Shown here in pieces: positions 26,845-35,282 of a stretch of 64,000 bases of DNA. The stretch's first letter is position 1, and each line of letters begins with the position of its first letter. The notes beneath the pieces are model-generated. The model searched no databases and was not told the DNA's origin. It was given only the letters and a program-made list of their open reading frames with translations. Where the stretch lies: the NCBI RefSeq assembly GCF_001424875.1, contig NZ_LMCT01000011.1, positions 78,713 through 142,712 on the forward strand. Reading direction: 5' to 3'. The stretch is from Kitasatospora sp. Root107. GTDB taxonomy: Bacteria; Actinomycetota; Actinomycetes; Streptomycetales; Streptomycetaceae. The position numbers and the translations under genes were made by a program.

Positions 26845-29124
26845 ATGCGCACCACCCTCACTGCGGCATCTCCCACCCGTCAGCCCGCCGGACCTCAGGT
26901 CGGCGGGCGGCTCGCGGCCATCGGCCGGTTCTGCCATCGCCACCGGCGCTGGGTACTCGGCCTGTGGGCCGTGGTGCTGCTGCTCGGTGTGCTGATCGGC
27001 GGGCGGGTGTTCGAGAGCAGTGTGTCGACCACCTCGGCGGGCGGTTCGGAGTCAGCCGCCGGTACGGCCGCGGTGGCTGCGGCCGACCCGGCGCGGGGCA
27101 CGGTGACCGCCGTGGTGGACGGTGCACCGGTGAGCGATCCGGCGGTCAAGGCCGCCGTGACGGCCGCCACCGCCGAGATCGGCGGGCTGCCCGGAGTGGT
27201 CTCGGCCTCCGACACGTACAGCACCGGCGGTGCGCTCACCTCGACCGACGGCAATGCCGGGCTGGTCTCGGTGCGGATGGCCGACGGCAGTACCGACGCC
27301 CAGCTGAAGGCCGTGACGGCCGAGCTGGCCGCGATCCAGGCCCCTGGTACGCACGTCACGGTCGGCGGGGACCTGGTGACCCAGCAGGAGGTCAAGGACC
27401 AGACCGAGCGGGACACCAAGTTCGGCGAGATCGTCACGCTGCCGCTGACCCTGCTGGTGATGGTGCTGGTCTTCGGTGGTTTCGCCGCCGCGAGCCTGCC
27501 GGTGATCGGCGCGGTCGCGTCGGTGGGCGGGGCCCTGCTGGCGATGTTCGGCTTCAGCCGGCTGATGGACATCGACACCAGCGTGCTGCCGATCGCCACC
27601 GTGCTCGGCCTCGGACTCTCGATCGACTACGCGCTGCTGATGGTCAACCGGTTCCGTGAGGAACGCGGGCACGGGGCCGCGATCGCGGCCGCCGTCGAGC
27701 GGACCGCCGCCACGGCGGGACGGACGGTCGCCTTCTCCGGGCTGACCGTCGCCGTCGCGCTCTCCGGACTCTTCGTCTTCACCAGCCCGGTCTTCCGGGC
27801 CGTCGCGGTGGCCGGCGTGAGCGTGGTGGTGATCGCCGTCGCGGCGGCGCTCACGCTGATCCCCGCGCTCCTCGGCTTCGTCGGACACCGGGTCAGGACA
27901 CCCAGCGGACCGGTCTCGGACGACGGCTTCTTCGCCCGGACGGCGCGCCGGGTGCAGCGGCGCGCGGTGCCGGTGGTGCTGATCTGCGTCGCGCTGCTGA
28001 TGGCGGCGGGCGCTCCCTTCCTCAGCTCTGACTGGCGCAGCTCCGGCGCCGGGGTGCTGCCCACCTCCTCGGCGGGTCGGCAGGTGGCCGAGACGATCGA
28101 GCAGCGCTTCCCGCAGCTGGCCCCCGCACCGGTCACCGTGGTGGTCGAGGGCGGCCAGGCGGCCGCGCAGCAGTACGCCGATCAGGTGGTTTCCAAGCTC
28201 CCCGGGGTGACCGGCGTACGGGCCGTCACGGCGGTCTCGCCGGAGCTGAGCACAGTGGAGGTGCTGGTCGCCGGGGACCCGCAGGGTGCCGGGGCCAAGC
28301 ATGTGGTCGGTGAACTGCGCGACCAGCGGGGCGGGCTGACCACGTACGTGACGGGGGACGCCGCCTCGGTGGTCGACTTCCAGCACGAGATCGCCACCCG
28401 GGGGCCCTGGGCGCTCGGGCTGGTCGCGGTCGGCACGCTGGTGCTGCTGTTCCTGATGACCGGCTCGGTGGTGATGCCGGTCAAGGCGCTGCTGATGAAC
28501 GTGCTCTCGCTGGGCGCCTCGCTCGGCGCGCTGACCCTGGTCTTCCAGCACGGGTACTTCAGCGGGTTGCTGGGCTTCACCCCGACCGGCGGGCTCGAGA
28601 CCTTCATACCCGTGCTGGTCTTCGCCTTCGCCTTCGGCCTCTCGATGGACTACGAGGTCTTCCTGCTGGCCCGGATCAAGGAGCTGCGGGACGAGGGGTA
28701 CAGCAGCGCCCGCTCGGTGGAGCTCGGGCTGCAGCGGAGCGGACGGATCATCACCTCGGCCGGGCTGCTGATGGTGATCGTCTTCGCCGGGTTCGCGGCC
28801 GGGCAGATGCTGATGGTCAAGGAGATGGGCGTCGCGTTGGCGGTGGCCGTCGCGGTGGACGCGACGCTGGTGCGCTGTCTGCTGGTGCCGGCCGCCATGA
28901 CGCTGTTCGGCGAGTTCAACTGGTGGGCGCCCGCTCCGCTGCGGCGGCTGCACCGGCGGATCGGGCTGACCGAGCACGTCGCGCTGCCGCCGATCCCGGC
29001 AGCGGTGCTGCCGGTGCAGCGGGACTCGGCGGTGCCCGAGTCGATGGAGTTGGAGCTGGAGCTGGAGCTGGCTTCGGTGGAGCGCGAGCCGTTGGAGCGG
29101 GAACCGGTCGCGGTCAGCGGCTGA
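26845..29124 (+). CDS. MMPL/RND-family membrane exporter
   Basis: A 759-residue polytopic protein of the MmpL-like family, proton-driven exporters of lipids or small molecules. One helix near residues 35-52 is followed by an extracytoplasmic loop, five helices (about 180-350), a second loop and five more helices. Both halves carry the family Asp-Tyr signature (GLSIDYALLMVNRFREE; GLSMDYEVFLLARIKE). The C-terminus has a short Glu/Leu repeat (ELELELEL). No adjacent TetR regulator is seen, although one is common for this family. The cargo is unknown. Confidence 0.9.
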   Translation: MRTTLTAASPTRQPAGPQVGGRLAAIGRFCHRHRRWVLGLWAVVLLLGVLIGGRVFESSVSTTSAGGSESAAGTAAVAAADPARGTVTAVVDGAPVSDPAVKAAVTAATAEIGGLPGVVSASDTYSTGGALTSTDGNAGLVSVRMADGSTDAQLKAVTAELAAIQAPGTHVTVGGDLVTQQEVKDQTERDTKFGEIVTLPLTLLVMVLVFGGFAAASLPVIGAVASVGGALLAMFGFSRLMDIDTSVLPIATVLGLGLSIDYALLMVNRFREERGHGAAIAAAVERTAATAGRTVAFSGLTVAVALSGLFVFTSPVFRAVAVAGVSVVVIAVAAALTLIPALLGFVGHRVRTPSGPVSDDGFFARTARRVQRRAVPVVLICVALLMAAGAPFLSSDWRSSGAGVLPTSSAGRQVAETIEQRFPQLAPAPVTVVVEGGQAAAQQYADQVVSKLPGVTGVRAVTAVSPELSTVEVLVAGDPQGAGAKHVVGELRDQRGGLTTYVTGDAASVVDFQHEIATRGPWALGLVAVGTLVLLFLMTGSVVMPVKALLMNVLSLGASLGALTLVFQHGYFSGLLGFTPTGGLETFIPVLVFAFAFGLSMDYEVFLLARIKELRDEGYSSARSVELGLQRSGRIITSAGLLMVIVFAGFAAGQMLMVKEMGVALAVAVAVDATLVRCLLVPAAMTLFGEFNWWAPAPLRRLHRRIGLTEHVALPPIPAAVLPVQRDSAVPESMELELELELASVEREPLEREPVAVSG

Positions 29125-29266
29125 GGCAGCTGTTGGCGAAGTCGCCGTTGAGCGCGGCCAGTCCGCCGAGCGCGTCGCAGGCGGCCGCCGGACCGGCGCC
29201 GGCCAGCAGCAGACCGCCGGCGGCGGTGATCAGCAGGACGGCGAGCCTGGTCTTGGTGAGCTTCAT
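29114..29266 (-). CDS. Small secreted peptide with two cysteines
   Basis: A 50-residue peptide: a basic N-terminus (MKLTKTR), a hydrophobic core and an Ala-rich cleavage region ending GPAAA, leaving a mature part of about 21 residues, CDALGGLAALNGDFANSCLSR minus any trimming. Cys30 and Cys47 could form a disulfide or be modified. The -3 residue is Ala, so it is a poor lipobox. The ATG has GAAGGGATG upstream. Its 3' end overlaps the convergent MMPL gene by 11 bp. I do not recognise the family; small surface peptides of aerial growth such as chaplins are larger and differ in pattern. Confidence 0.6.
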   Translation of the reverse strand: MKLTKTRLAVLLITAAGGLLLAGAGPAAACDALGGLAALNGDFANSCLSR

Positions 29267-29353
29267 GACGGGCATCCCTTCGGGGCGGTACGGAGCGACC
29301 TGCTCAACGCGCCCGGAGCCGGGAGGGCATGGCCGGGTCACCCGGACGGCGGA

Positions 29354-29770
29354 TCAGCCGAGCCTGCCGAGCAGCGCGATGCCGTCCCGCAGCCGGTGCT
29401 GTTCGGCCGGGGTGAGCCGCTCCGCGATGGCGGTGGCCAAGTCCCCCTCGCGGCGGCTGCGCTGGGCGTGCAGGGCGGCGGTGCCGTCGGTGGTGGCGGC
29501 GTGCAGCACCTTGCGGCCGTCGGTGGCGTGGCGTTGTTGCTCGACCAGCCCGGCCTCGGTGAGCAGGGCGACGGTGCGGGCCATCGACTGGTGCCGGACG
29601 CGCTGACGCTCCGCCAGCTCGGCGGTGGTGTGCGGGCCCTCGCGGACCAGCCAGCCGAGCACGGCGGCCTGGTTCTGCGGTAGCTCGTCGCCGACCCGCA
29701 GATGGCGGACCAGGGTGCCGATGGTGGTGCGCAGCTCGGCAGCGAGTTCCAAGGGGTCGAGATTCTCCAT
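29354..29770 (-). CDS. MarR-family transcriptional regulator
   Basis: A 138-residue winged-helix regulator: helices for dimerisation at each end and a central wHTH (TAELAERQRVRHQSMARTVALLTEAGLVEQ, here given in parts: TAELAERQRV, then SMARTVALL) followed by the wing RHATDGRKVLHA. Proteins of this type repress their own gene and a neighbour until a small aromatic or oxidised ligand binds. It is divergent from a metallo-hydrolase gene, with a perfect 26-bp palindrome between them that is very probably its operator. Confidence 0.9.
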   Translation of the reverse strand: MENLDPLELAAELRTTIGTLVRHLRVGDELPQNQAAVLGWLVREGPHTTAELAERQRVRHQSMARTVALLTEAGLVEQQRHATDGRKVLHAATTDGTAALHAQRSRREGDLATAIAERLTPAEQHRLRDGIALLGRLG

Positions 29771-29794
29771 GGGGTCAGTCTACCGAGATTCTAC

Positions 29795-29820
29795 ACAGCA
29801 GAACTGTACAGTTCTGCTGT
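29795..29820. promoter_or_regulatory. 26-bp perfect palindrome, probable MarR operator
   Basis: ACAGCAGAACTGT followed by its exact complement. It lies in the 62-bp gap between the MarR gene and the divergent hydrolase gene and overlaps or abuts the candidate -10 elements of both (TAGAAT on minus at 29789-29784; TAGTGT on plus at 29820-29825). Binding would block both promoters. Confidence 0.85.
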
Positions 29821-29832
29821 AGTGTTTCTGGC

Positions 29833-30477
29833 ATGCGACTCACCAAGTTCGGACATGCCTGCGTACGCGTCGAGACCGAGCGGGCCACCGTGGTCATCGA
29901 CCCGGGAGCGTTCACCGAGGAGGACGCCCTGCGGGGTGCCGACGCGGTGCTGATCACCCATGAGCACTTCGACCACTTCGTGGAGGACCGCCTGCGCGCG
30001 GCCGTCGAGGCCGACCCCGGGCTGCGGATCTGGACCAACGGATCGGTCGCCCGGCAGCTGACCGGGCTGGGCAGCCGGGTCCGGGTGGTGGGGGAGGGCG
30101 ACGCGTTCGAGATCAACGGCCTCGACGTCAGCGTGCACGGCGAGTGGCACGCCCTGATCCACCCGGACATCCCCCGGGTGGGGAACGTCGGCTTCCTGTT
30201 GGACGGCCGGCTGTTCCACCCCGGCGACGCGCTGACCCTGCCGCCGCAGCCGGTGGAGACGCTGCTGCTGCCGCTGGCCGCGCCCTGGGCGCGGATCGCC
30301 GACCTGATCGAATACGTCCGCGAGGTCGCGCCCCGGCGGGCGCTCGCCGTGCACGAGGCAGTGCTCAGTGAGGCCGGGCAGGCGGTCCACGTGCGGCTGA
30401 TCGGCGGGACGGCGGGGGTGGAGTTCGGACAGCCGAAGGCCGGCGAGCAGCTCGATCTCGACGGGGCGGTAGCCTGA
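29833..30477 (+). CDS. MBL-fold metal-dependent hydrolase (UlaG-like)
   Basis: A 214-residue metallo-beta-lactamase-fold protein of the UlaG/YtnP-like group. Metal ligands are visible in [29 protein letters not shown] and FHPGDAL, with a late His in AVHEAVL. The ring-opening or lactone hydrolysis of a small ligand is plausible, but the substrate is unknown. No Shine-Dalgarno precedes the ATG; TAGTGT at 29820-29825 would put the transcript start at or next to the ATG, so the message may be leaderless. It is probably repressed by the divergent MarR protein. Confidence 0.85.
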   Translation: MRLTKFGHACVRVETERATVVIDPGAFTEEDALRGADAVLITHEHFDHFVEDRLRAAVEADPGLRIWTNGSVARQLTGLGSRVRVVGEGDAFEINGLDVSVHGEWHALIHPDIPRVGNVGFLLDGRLFHPGDALTLPPQPVETLLLPLAAPWARIADLIEYVREVAPRRALAVHEAVLSEAGQAVHVRLIGGTAGVEFGQPKAGEQLDLDGAVA

Positions 30478-30481
30478 CGCC

Positions 30482-31075
30482 ATGCTGAGGATCGGACTGA
30501 CGGGCGGGATCGGCGCGGGCAAGAGCGAGGTCTCCAGGCAACTGGCCGCGCTGGGCGCGCTGATCGTGGACTCCGACCTGATCGCCCGTGAGGTGGTCGC
30601 ACCGGGGACGGACGGACTGCGCGCCGTGGTGGCCGAGTTCGGCCCCTCGGTGCTGCGGGCCGACGGTTCGCTGGACCGGCCCGCGCTGGGCGCGCTGGTC
30701 TTCGCCGACCCGGAGCGCCTGGCGGCGCTGAACGCGATCGTGCACCCGCTGGTCCGCGCCCGGTCCGCCGAGCTGGAGGCCGCGGCGGGGGAGCGGGACG
30801 TGGTGGTGCACGACGTCCCGCTGCTCGCGGAGAACGGGCTCGCGCCGCTCTACGACCAGGTGGTCGTGGTGGACGCGAGCGACGAGGCCAGGATCGACCG
30901 GCTGGTCCGCCTGCGCGGGATGACCGAGGCCGAGGCCCGGGCTCGGATGGCCGCCCAGGCCGACCGGGAGACCCGGCTGGCGATCGCCGACCTGGTGATC
31001 GACAACAGTGGCACGCTGGCCGAACTGGCACCCCGGGTCCAGGAGTTGTGGGAGACCCTGCAGAAGCGGGCTTAG
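30482..31075 (+). CDS. coaE: Dephospho-CoA kinase
   Basis: A 197-residue P-loop kinase that performs the last step of coenzyme A synthesis, phosphorylating the ribose 3'-OH of dephospho-CoA. Walker A is GGIGAGKS at residues 8-15, followed by the conserved [11 protein letters not shown], then [20 protein letters not shown] and the lid region [16 protein letters not shown]. Length matches the single-domain form. It begins 4 bp after the hydrolase stop, so the two may be co-transcribed, although coaE is also conserved near rpsA without that gene. Confidence 0.95.
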   Translation: MLRIGLTGGIGAGKSEVSRQLAALGALIVDSDLIAREVVAPGTDGLRAVVAEFGPSVLRADGSLDRPALGALVFADPERLAALNAIVHPLVRARSAELEAAAGERDVVVHDVPLLAENGLAPLYDQVVVVDASDEARIDRLVRLRGMTEAEARARMAAQADRETRLAIADLVIDNSGTLAELAPRVQELWETLQKRA

Positions 31076-31458
31076 CCTCCCAGGATGCCCTGGACGGCGC
31101 CGGTCAGTTCGGCGACCGCGACGGCCAGCGGGGCGACCGGGGCGGCGATCGCGGTCAGCCGGTCCAGGGCGCGGCGGAGCACGCCGGGCTCGGGGCTCTG
31201 CTCGGCCAACTCCTCGCGCAGGCGGCGTACTTCGACCTGCGGGGTGTCGCCGTCGGGGAGCTCGGCCCGGTGCTCGGCGAGCAACCGCTCGACGGTGGCC
31301 AGTAGTTCGACGGCCAGCGCCCGGTGGTCGACGGCCAGGTTCTGGAAGCCGACCGGGCCGCTGACCGCGCGGGCGTGCTGCCCGATCGCCTGGTTGCCGA
31401 CCTGGCTCTGGCCGCCGAACTGCTGCACGCCGTGGTTGGTCACCGGTTCGTTCGCCAT
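31072..31458 (-). CDS. Small protein with GNQAIGQ motif and DUF5955-like helical domain
   Basis: A 128-residue protein. Residues 6-30 carry a Gly/Gln-rich tag ([20 protein letters not shown]), followed by a helical region with [20 protein letters not shown] and [19 protein letters not shown] that resembles DUF5955 from memory. No catalytic motif is seen. GGAGGAG precedes the ATG. The last 4 bp overlap the convergent coaE stop. The upstream gene (31473-33740) ends in nearly the same tag, so the two products probably share a binding partner or assemble together. Confidence 0.65.
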   Translation of the reverse strand: MANEPVTNHGVQQFGGQSQVGNQAIGQHARAVSGPVGFQNLAVDHRALAVELLATVERLLAEHRAELPDGDTPQVEVRRLREELAEQSPEPGVLRRALDRLTAIAAPVAPLAVAVAELTGAVQGILGG

Positions 31459-31472
31459 CAACTGCTCCTCCG

Positions 31473-33740
31473 TCACAGGGTCTTGTCGAGATCAGGGGTC
31501 TGCTGGTTGGCAGTCGCGCCCTGGCCGATCGCCTGGTTGCCGACCACGCTGATACCGCCCTGCTGGATCACCCCGTGGTTCAGGATGGTCTGCTGCTGCT
31601 GCCGCAGGTCTCTGGTGTCCACGCCGTGCTCGTCCAGGAACTCCACGATCGCCGCGAAGGCGTGCCGGTCGAGGGTGTCGAAGGCCCGGTTGGCGTCGAT
31701 GTGCTGGAAGTAGTTCTGGTAGTGCCCGCTGTCGGCCGCCTCCCGCACGCTCGGTGCGGCTCCGTAGTCGAAGCCCGGGCTCTGTTCGATCGTCAGCAGC
31801 TCGTGCAACCTGCGCCGTTGCCGCCGTCGGCCCGCCGTCGCCTGGTGGTAGGCGGCCCGGGGTGCGCCGAACAGGGCGCGGGCGGTGCCGCCGACGCCGG
31901 CCAGCCGCAGGATGCGCAGGCGGGTCGCGGTCGCGGTGGCCGGCAGCAGGTCGATCTCGTGGTACCAGGCGTGCACCGGGGACAGGATGCGCCGTTCGGC
32001 CTGGATGTGCATGGTCCGGCCGTCGGTGGACATGTGCAGGAACAGGCTCGGCACCACGTCGCCGCCCCAGAGCGGCAGGTGCGCGGCCAGGTAGTGCCGC
32101 ACCACACCGGTGGGGTTGAGGGCGATCTCCCGGACCCGGTCCTCCGGCAGCGAGCTGGCCGGGGAGAGCTGGTCGGGCGGCAGTAGTTCGTCGTTCCCGG
32201 CCAGGGCGGCGCCGTTGGCGAAGACCCGGTCCTGGAGCTGGAGCACCGACAGGTCGGTCTCGTCCTTCCCGGGCTTGTCGGCCGCGTGCCGGGCGGAGGT
32301 CTCCTGCAACCGCCGCCGGACCGCGCTGACCAGCTGCCAGACGTCGAACTCCTGCAGACCGCGCGCCGGTTGACCCGGCCCGGCGGGAGCGGGCAGCAGG
32401 GCCACGGCGGTCGTCCAGCTGCCGCGCGTCCCGGAGTAGCCGACGAACGGGTTGTAGCCGCTGTAGATGGTGAGATTTCCGCGCTGGGCCTTGGCGATGG
32501 CGGCCAGCCGCAGTTGGGTCTCGCGGGTGCCGGACGGTGAGACCGGCAGGTCGGGGCGGAACACCTCGCGACGGAACTGGCCGCGCAACCTGGCGTCCAC
32601 GTCCAGAGTGTGACGGAGCGTCAGGAGGTAGGCGGTCAGCAGCCCGCCGGTGGTGACGACCAGGGCCGGGATGCCCAGCAGCCAGCTGCCGAGCAGCCAG
32701 CTCAGCTGCCCGTCCACGTCGATCGAGCCGAGCAGCAGCGCCAGCGCCAGCCCGGCGCCGAAGACCGGGACGGCGACCGCGACCAGCCGCAGCACCGCGT
32801 ACGGGGTGGTGAACAGGCTGCGGCCCCGGGCCGTCCAGGCCGTGCTGGTGTCGAAGGACGAGCGGCTGAGCGCCTGCAGTGCCAGCCAGGCGAACACCAG
32901 CCACAGGGGCGCGAACAGCAGGATCACCCCGAACACCACGGCGAGGGCCGAGTCCCGTCGTCGGCGCAGACCCTGGGCGGCGATGCTGTGCCGGGCCACC
33001 GGGACCAGGTCGAAGGCGGGCGAGGTTGCGACGGCGCCGAACTCGTCGTACACCAAGTGCTCGACGACCGAGTCGGCGAGCAGGTCGTGGGTGTACACGG
33101 CCGCGCTGACGTACCGGGTCACGTCGCCCGGCACGCTGCCCAGCGGGGTGGAGTTCGGTCGCTGGTACTCGGCCATGACGGTGCTCCGTTCACGCTTGCG
33201 GGTGGGCCGCCGGGTGGCCGCCGCCGAGGCGTCCTCCGGCCGGGCTGCCAGGGAGAGGAGGACGAGGGTGAGGAGCAGGCCGACGAACAGGCCGAAGGTC
33301 AGGGCGGCGGTGATCTGCTCCACGAAGGCCAGGTCGGCGCGGAGATAGCCGTGCAGCCGGTCACCCTGCCAGAGGATGACCCAGATCGGCAGCGCCGACA
33401 GCAGGCCCGCCAGCCCCCCGGCGCCCAGGCAGCCGACCAGCAGGGCGGCCCACCCCTGGCGTAGTGGCACGTACCGGGGCACCAGAAGCAGCAGCACGGC
33501 CAGGAAGACGGCGGTCCCGACCAGTTGGCTGAACGCCCAGACCAGGTCGGGATCGTCGCCGACGACCCACCAGCCGGCCGACATGAGCTGACGCCGCAGC
33601 CAGTCCAGCGTCTGGTTCTCGAGCCTGTCCTGGTCCAGTAACCACGGTTGCACCAACGGGCTGCCCAGCACGATCAGGGCCAGGCAGACCGCCAGCAGTC
33701 GGCGTCGGGCCAACTTCGTTACGGCGAACCCCAGTTCCAT
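31473..33740 (-). CDS. Polytopic membrane protein ending in GNQAIGQ motif, unknown function
   Basis: A 755-residue protein I do not recognise. An N-terminal block (about 1-170) has four hydrophobic helices, then a basic linker (RRPTRKRERSTV), a soluble stretch, another four helices (about 265-385), and a 350-residue cytoplasmic domain ending in [20 protein letters not shown]. The join at linker residue Met188 (MAEYQRPNS) has its own ribosome site (GGAGCACC), so the second part could also be made alone or this may be a fusion of two genes. It lies 14 bp upstream of the small GNQAIGQ protein, forming a two-gene operon. Confidence 0.7.
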   Translation of the reverse strand: MELGFAVTKLARRRLLAVCLALIVLGSPLVQPWLLDQDRLENQTLDWLRRQLMSAGWWVVGDDPDLVWAFSQLVGTAVFLAVLLLLVPRYVPLRQGWAALLVGCLGAGGLAGLLSALPIWVILWQGDRLHGYLRADLAFVEQITAALTFGLFVGLLLTLVLLSLAARPEDASAAATRRPTRKRERSTVMAEYQRPNSTPLGSVPGDVTRYVSAAVYTHDLLADSVVEHLVYDEFGAVATSPAFDLVPVARHSIAAQGLRRRRDSALAVVFGVILLFAPLWLVFAWLALQALSRSSFDTSTAWTARGRSLFTTPYAVLRLVAVAVPVFGAGLALALLLGSIDVDGQLSWLLGSWLLGIPALVVTTGGLLTAYLLTLRHTLDVDARLRGQFRREVFRPDLPVSPSGTRETQLRLAAIAKAQRGNLTIYSGYNPFVGYSGTRGSWTTAVALLPAPAGPGQPARGLQEFDVWQLVSAVRRRLQETSARHAADKPGKDETDLSVLQLQDRVFANGAALAGNDELLPPDQLSPASSLPEDRVREIALNPTGVVRHYLAAHLPLWGGDVVPSLFLHMSTDGRTMHIQAERRILSPVHAWYHEIDLLPATATATRLRILRLAGVGGTARALFGAPRAAYHQATAGRRRQRRRLHELLTIEQSPGFDYGAAPSVREAADSGHYQNYFQHIDANRAFDTLDRHAFAAIVEFLDEHGVDTRDLRQQQQTILNHGVIQQGGISVVGNQAIGQGATANQQTPDLDKTL

Positions 33741-33812
33741 TGCACCCCCCAGCGCGTCCGGTGCCGAGCACCCTACGCCGCAGGGGGGTGACTGTCAGGG
33801 ATATGCCGAGTC

Positions 33813-34667
33813 TCAGGGCTTGCGGGCGACCCCGGCCCAGATGCCGACGGTCGCGTCGGTGTCGGCCGGCGGCTGGTCCGGGTGCCAGCTCGGGGCGGTG
33901 ACCAGGCCGGGCTCGAGCAGTTCGAGGCCGTCGAAGAAGCGCAGCACCTCGGCCTTGGTGCGCATGCTCAGCTGGGCGGTGGCGCTCCGGTAGACGGCGG
34001 GGCCCTTGGTGGCCGCCTCCGGGGTGGAGAAGTCGGCGGTGCCGTGCGAGATCGCCAGGAAGCTGCCGGACGGGAGGGCGTCGACCAGGGTGCGGACGAT
34101 GGCCCGCGGGTCGTCGGCGTCGTCGACGAAGTGCAGGACCGCGAAGAGCAGCAGGGCGACCGGCTCACCCAGGTCGATCACCTTGCGGACCTCGGGGTTG
34201 TCCAGGATCGCCGCGGGGTCGCGCAGGTCGGCCTGGACCACGGTGGCGTTGCCGACCCCGGCACCGGCCAGCAGCGCGCGGCTGTGCACCAGCACGATCG
34301 GGTCGTTGTCCAGGTAGGCGACCTTGGCGTCGGGGATCACCTGCTGCGCGATCTCGTGGGTGTTGCCCGCGGTCGGAATGCCGGTGCCGATGTCCAGGAA
34401 CTGCCGGATGCCGTACTCGGCGGCGAGTCTGCGGACGGCGCGCTGCAGGAAGGACCGGTTGGCGAGCGCGCTGATCCGCACCAGCGGGCTGAGCGAGAGC
34501 ACCTTCTCGGCGGCCTCCCGGTCGGCCGGGAAGTTGTCCTTGCCACCCAGGTAGTAGTCGTACATCCGGGCCGGGTGCGGTATTTCCGGGCGCAGGTCGG
34601 TCGGCGGGCGGAGTTCGTCCTGGTCACCCGACATCCAGTCCAGCGAGACGTCCTGATGATCGGTCAT
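33813..34667 (-). CDS. SAM-dependent methyltransferase (DUF574 / Methyltransf_19 type)
   Basis: A 284-residue protein of the actinobacteria-specific family, expanded in streptomycetes, whose members begin with a PARMYDYYLGGKDNFPADRE motif; that stretch is seen here near residue 30. SAM-binding elements follow: QFLDIGTGIPTAGNTHE, VAYLDNDPIVL and VVQADLRDP. The target is unknown; many members sit beside DUF397/XRE pairs, none of which is adjacent here. The ATG at 34667 has GGGGGAGA upstream. Confidence 0.9.
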   Translation of the reverse strand: MTDHQDVSLDWMSGDQDELRPPTDLRPEIPHPARMYDYYLGGKDNFPADREAAEKVLSLSPLVRISALANRSFLQRAVRRLAAEYGIRQFLDIGTGIPTAGNTHEIAQQVIPDAKVAYLDNDPIVLVHSRALLAGAGVGNATVVQADLRDPAAILDNPEVRKVIDLGEPVALLLFAVLHFVDDADDPRAIVRTLVDALPSGSFLAISHGTADFSTPEAATKGPAVYRSATAQLSMRTKAEVLRFFDGLELLEPGLVTAPSWHPDQPPADTDATVGIWAGVARKP

Positions 34668-34735
34668 GTCTGTTCTCCCCCGTGGCTGTTCGAGTCGGCC
34701 GGGTGCCGAGGTGCGTCGAGGGCAGCATAGTTGGA

Positions 34736-35224
34736 TCAGATCTCGGCGGTGTGCGGCTCCGGACCTCCGGACGGATCGCGGGTGAGCAGATAGCGGGCAC
34801 CGGGCCCGGCGGCCGCGGCGCGGTCGTCGGCGTTGTAGAGCGCGCAGCGGGAGAGGGACAGGCAGCCGCAGCCGATGCAGCCGGTGAGCTTCTGCTTGAG
34901 ACGTTCCAGCTCGGCGATCTGCTCGTCGATCCTGGACTGCCACGACTCGGCCACCGTGCTCCACTCCTGGCTGCTCGGTGCCCGGTCGCCGGGGAGCCGG
35001 TCGAGCGCGGTGCGGGCCTCGTCGAGGGAGAGGCCGACCCGCTGGGCGGCCCGGACGAAGGCGACCCGGCGGAGGGTGGCGCGCGGGTAGCGGCGCTGCC
35101 CCCCGGCCGTGCGCTCGGAGCCGATCAGGCCGAGCTTCTCGTAGTAGCGCAGCGCGGAGGTGGCCATCCCGCTGCGCTCGGAGAGCTGACCGATGGTGAG
35201 CAGATCGTGCCGGGAGAGTGTCAC
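34736..35224 (-). CDS. soxR: SoxR, redox-sensing MerR-family regulator
   Basis: A 162-residue MerR-type regulator: winged helix with LTIGQLSERSGMATSALRYYEKLGL, a long dimerisation helix, and a [2Fe-2S] cluster site C-x2-C-x-C-x5-C (Cys116, 119, 121, 127; CIGCGCLSLSRC). In actinomycetes SoxR answers redox-cycling metabolites by twisting over-spaced promoters. It is divergent from a split transketolase across 58 bp that hold a 20-bp palindrome. I chose the GTG at 35224; the family starts at about this point. Confidence 0.92.
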   Translation of the reverse strand: MTLSRHDLLTIGQLSERSGMATSALRYYEKLGLIGSERTAGGQRRYPRATLRRVAFVRAAQRVGLSLDEARTALDRLPGDRAPSSQEWSTVAESWQSRIDEQIAELERLKQKLTGCIGCGCLSLSRCALYNADDRAAAAGPGARYLLTRDPSGGPEPHTAEI

Positions 35225-35247
35225 GGTCGGGAACGATACCGGGCTTG

Positions 35248-35267
35248 ACTTGAAGTCGACTTCAAGT
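35248..35267. promoter_or_regulatory. 20-bp palindrome inside over-spaced promoter, probable SoxR box
   Basis: ACTTGAAGTC and its exact complement. On the plus strand it overlaps a -35 (TTGACT, 35245-35250) and fills a 19-bp spacer to CACGAT (35270-35275), the long spacer typical of MerR-family targets. The predicted transcript start coincides with the transketolase ATG at 35283. Confidence 0.8.
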
Positions 35268-35282
35268 TGCACGATCTCATCC

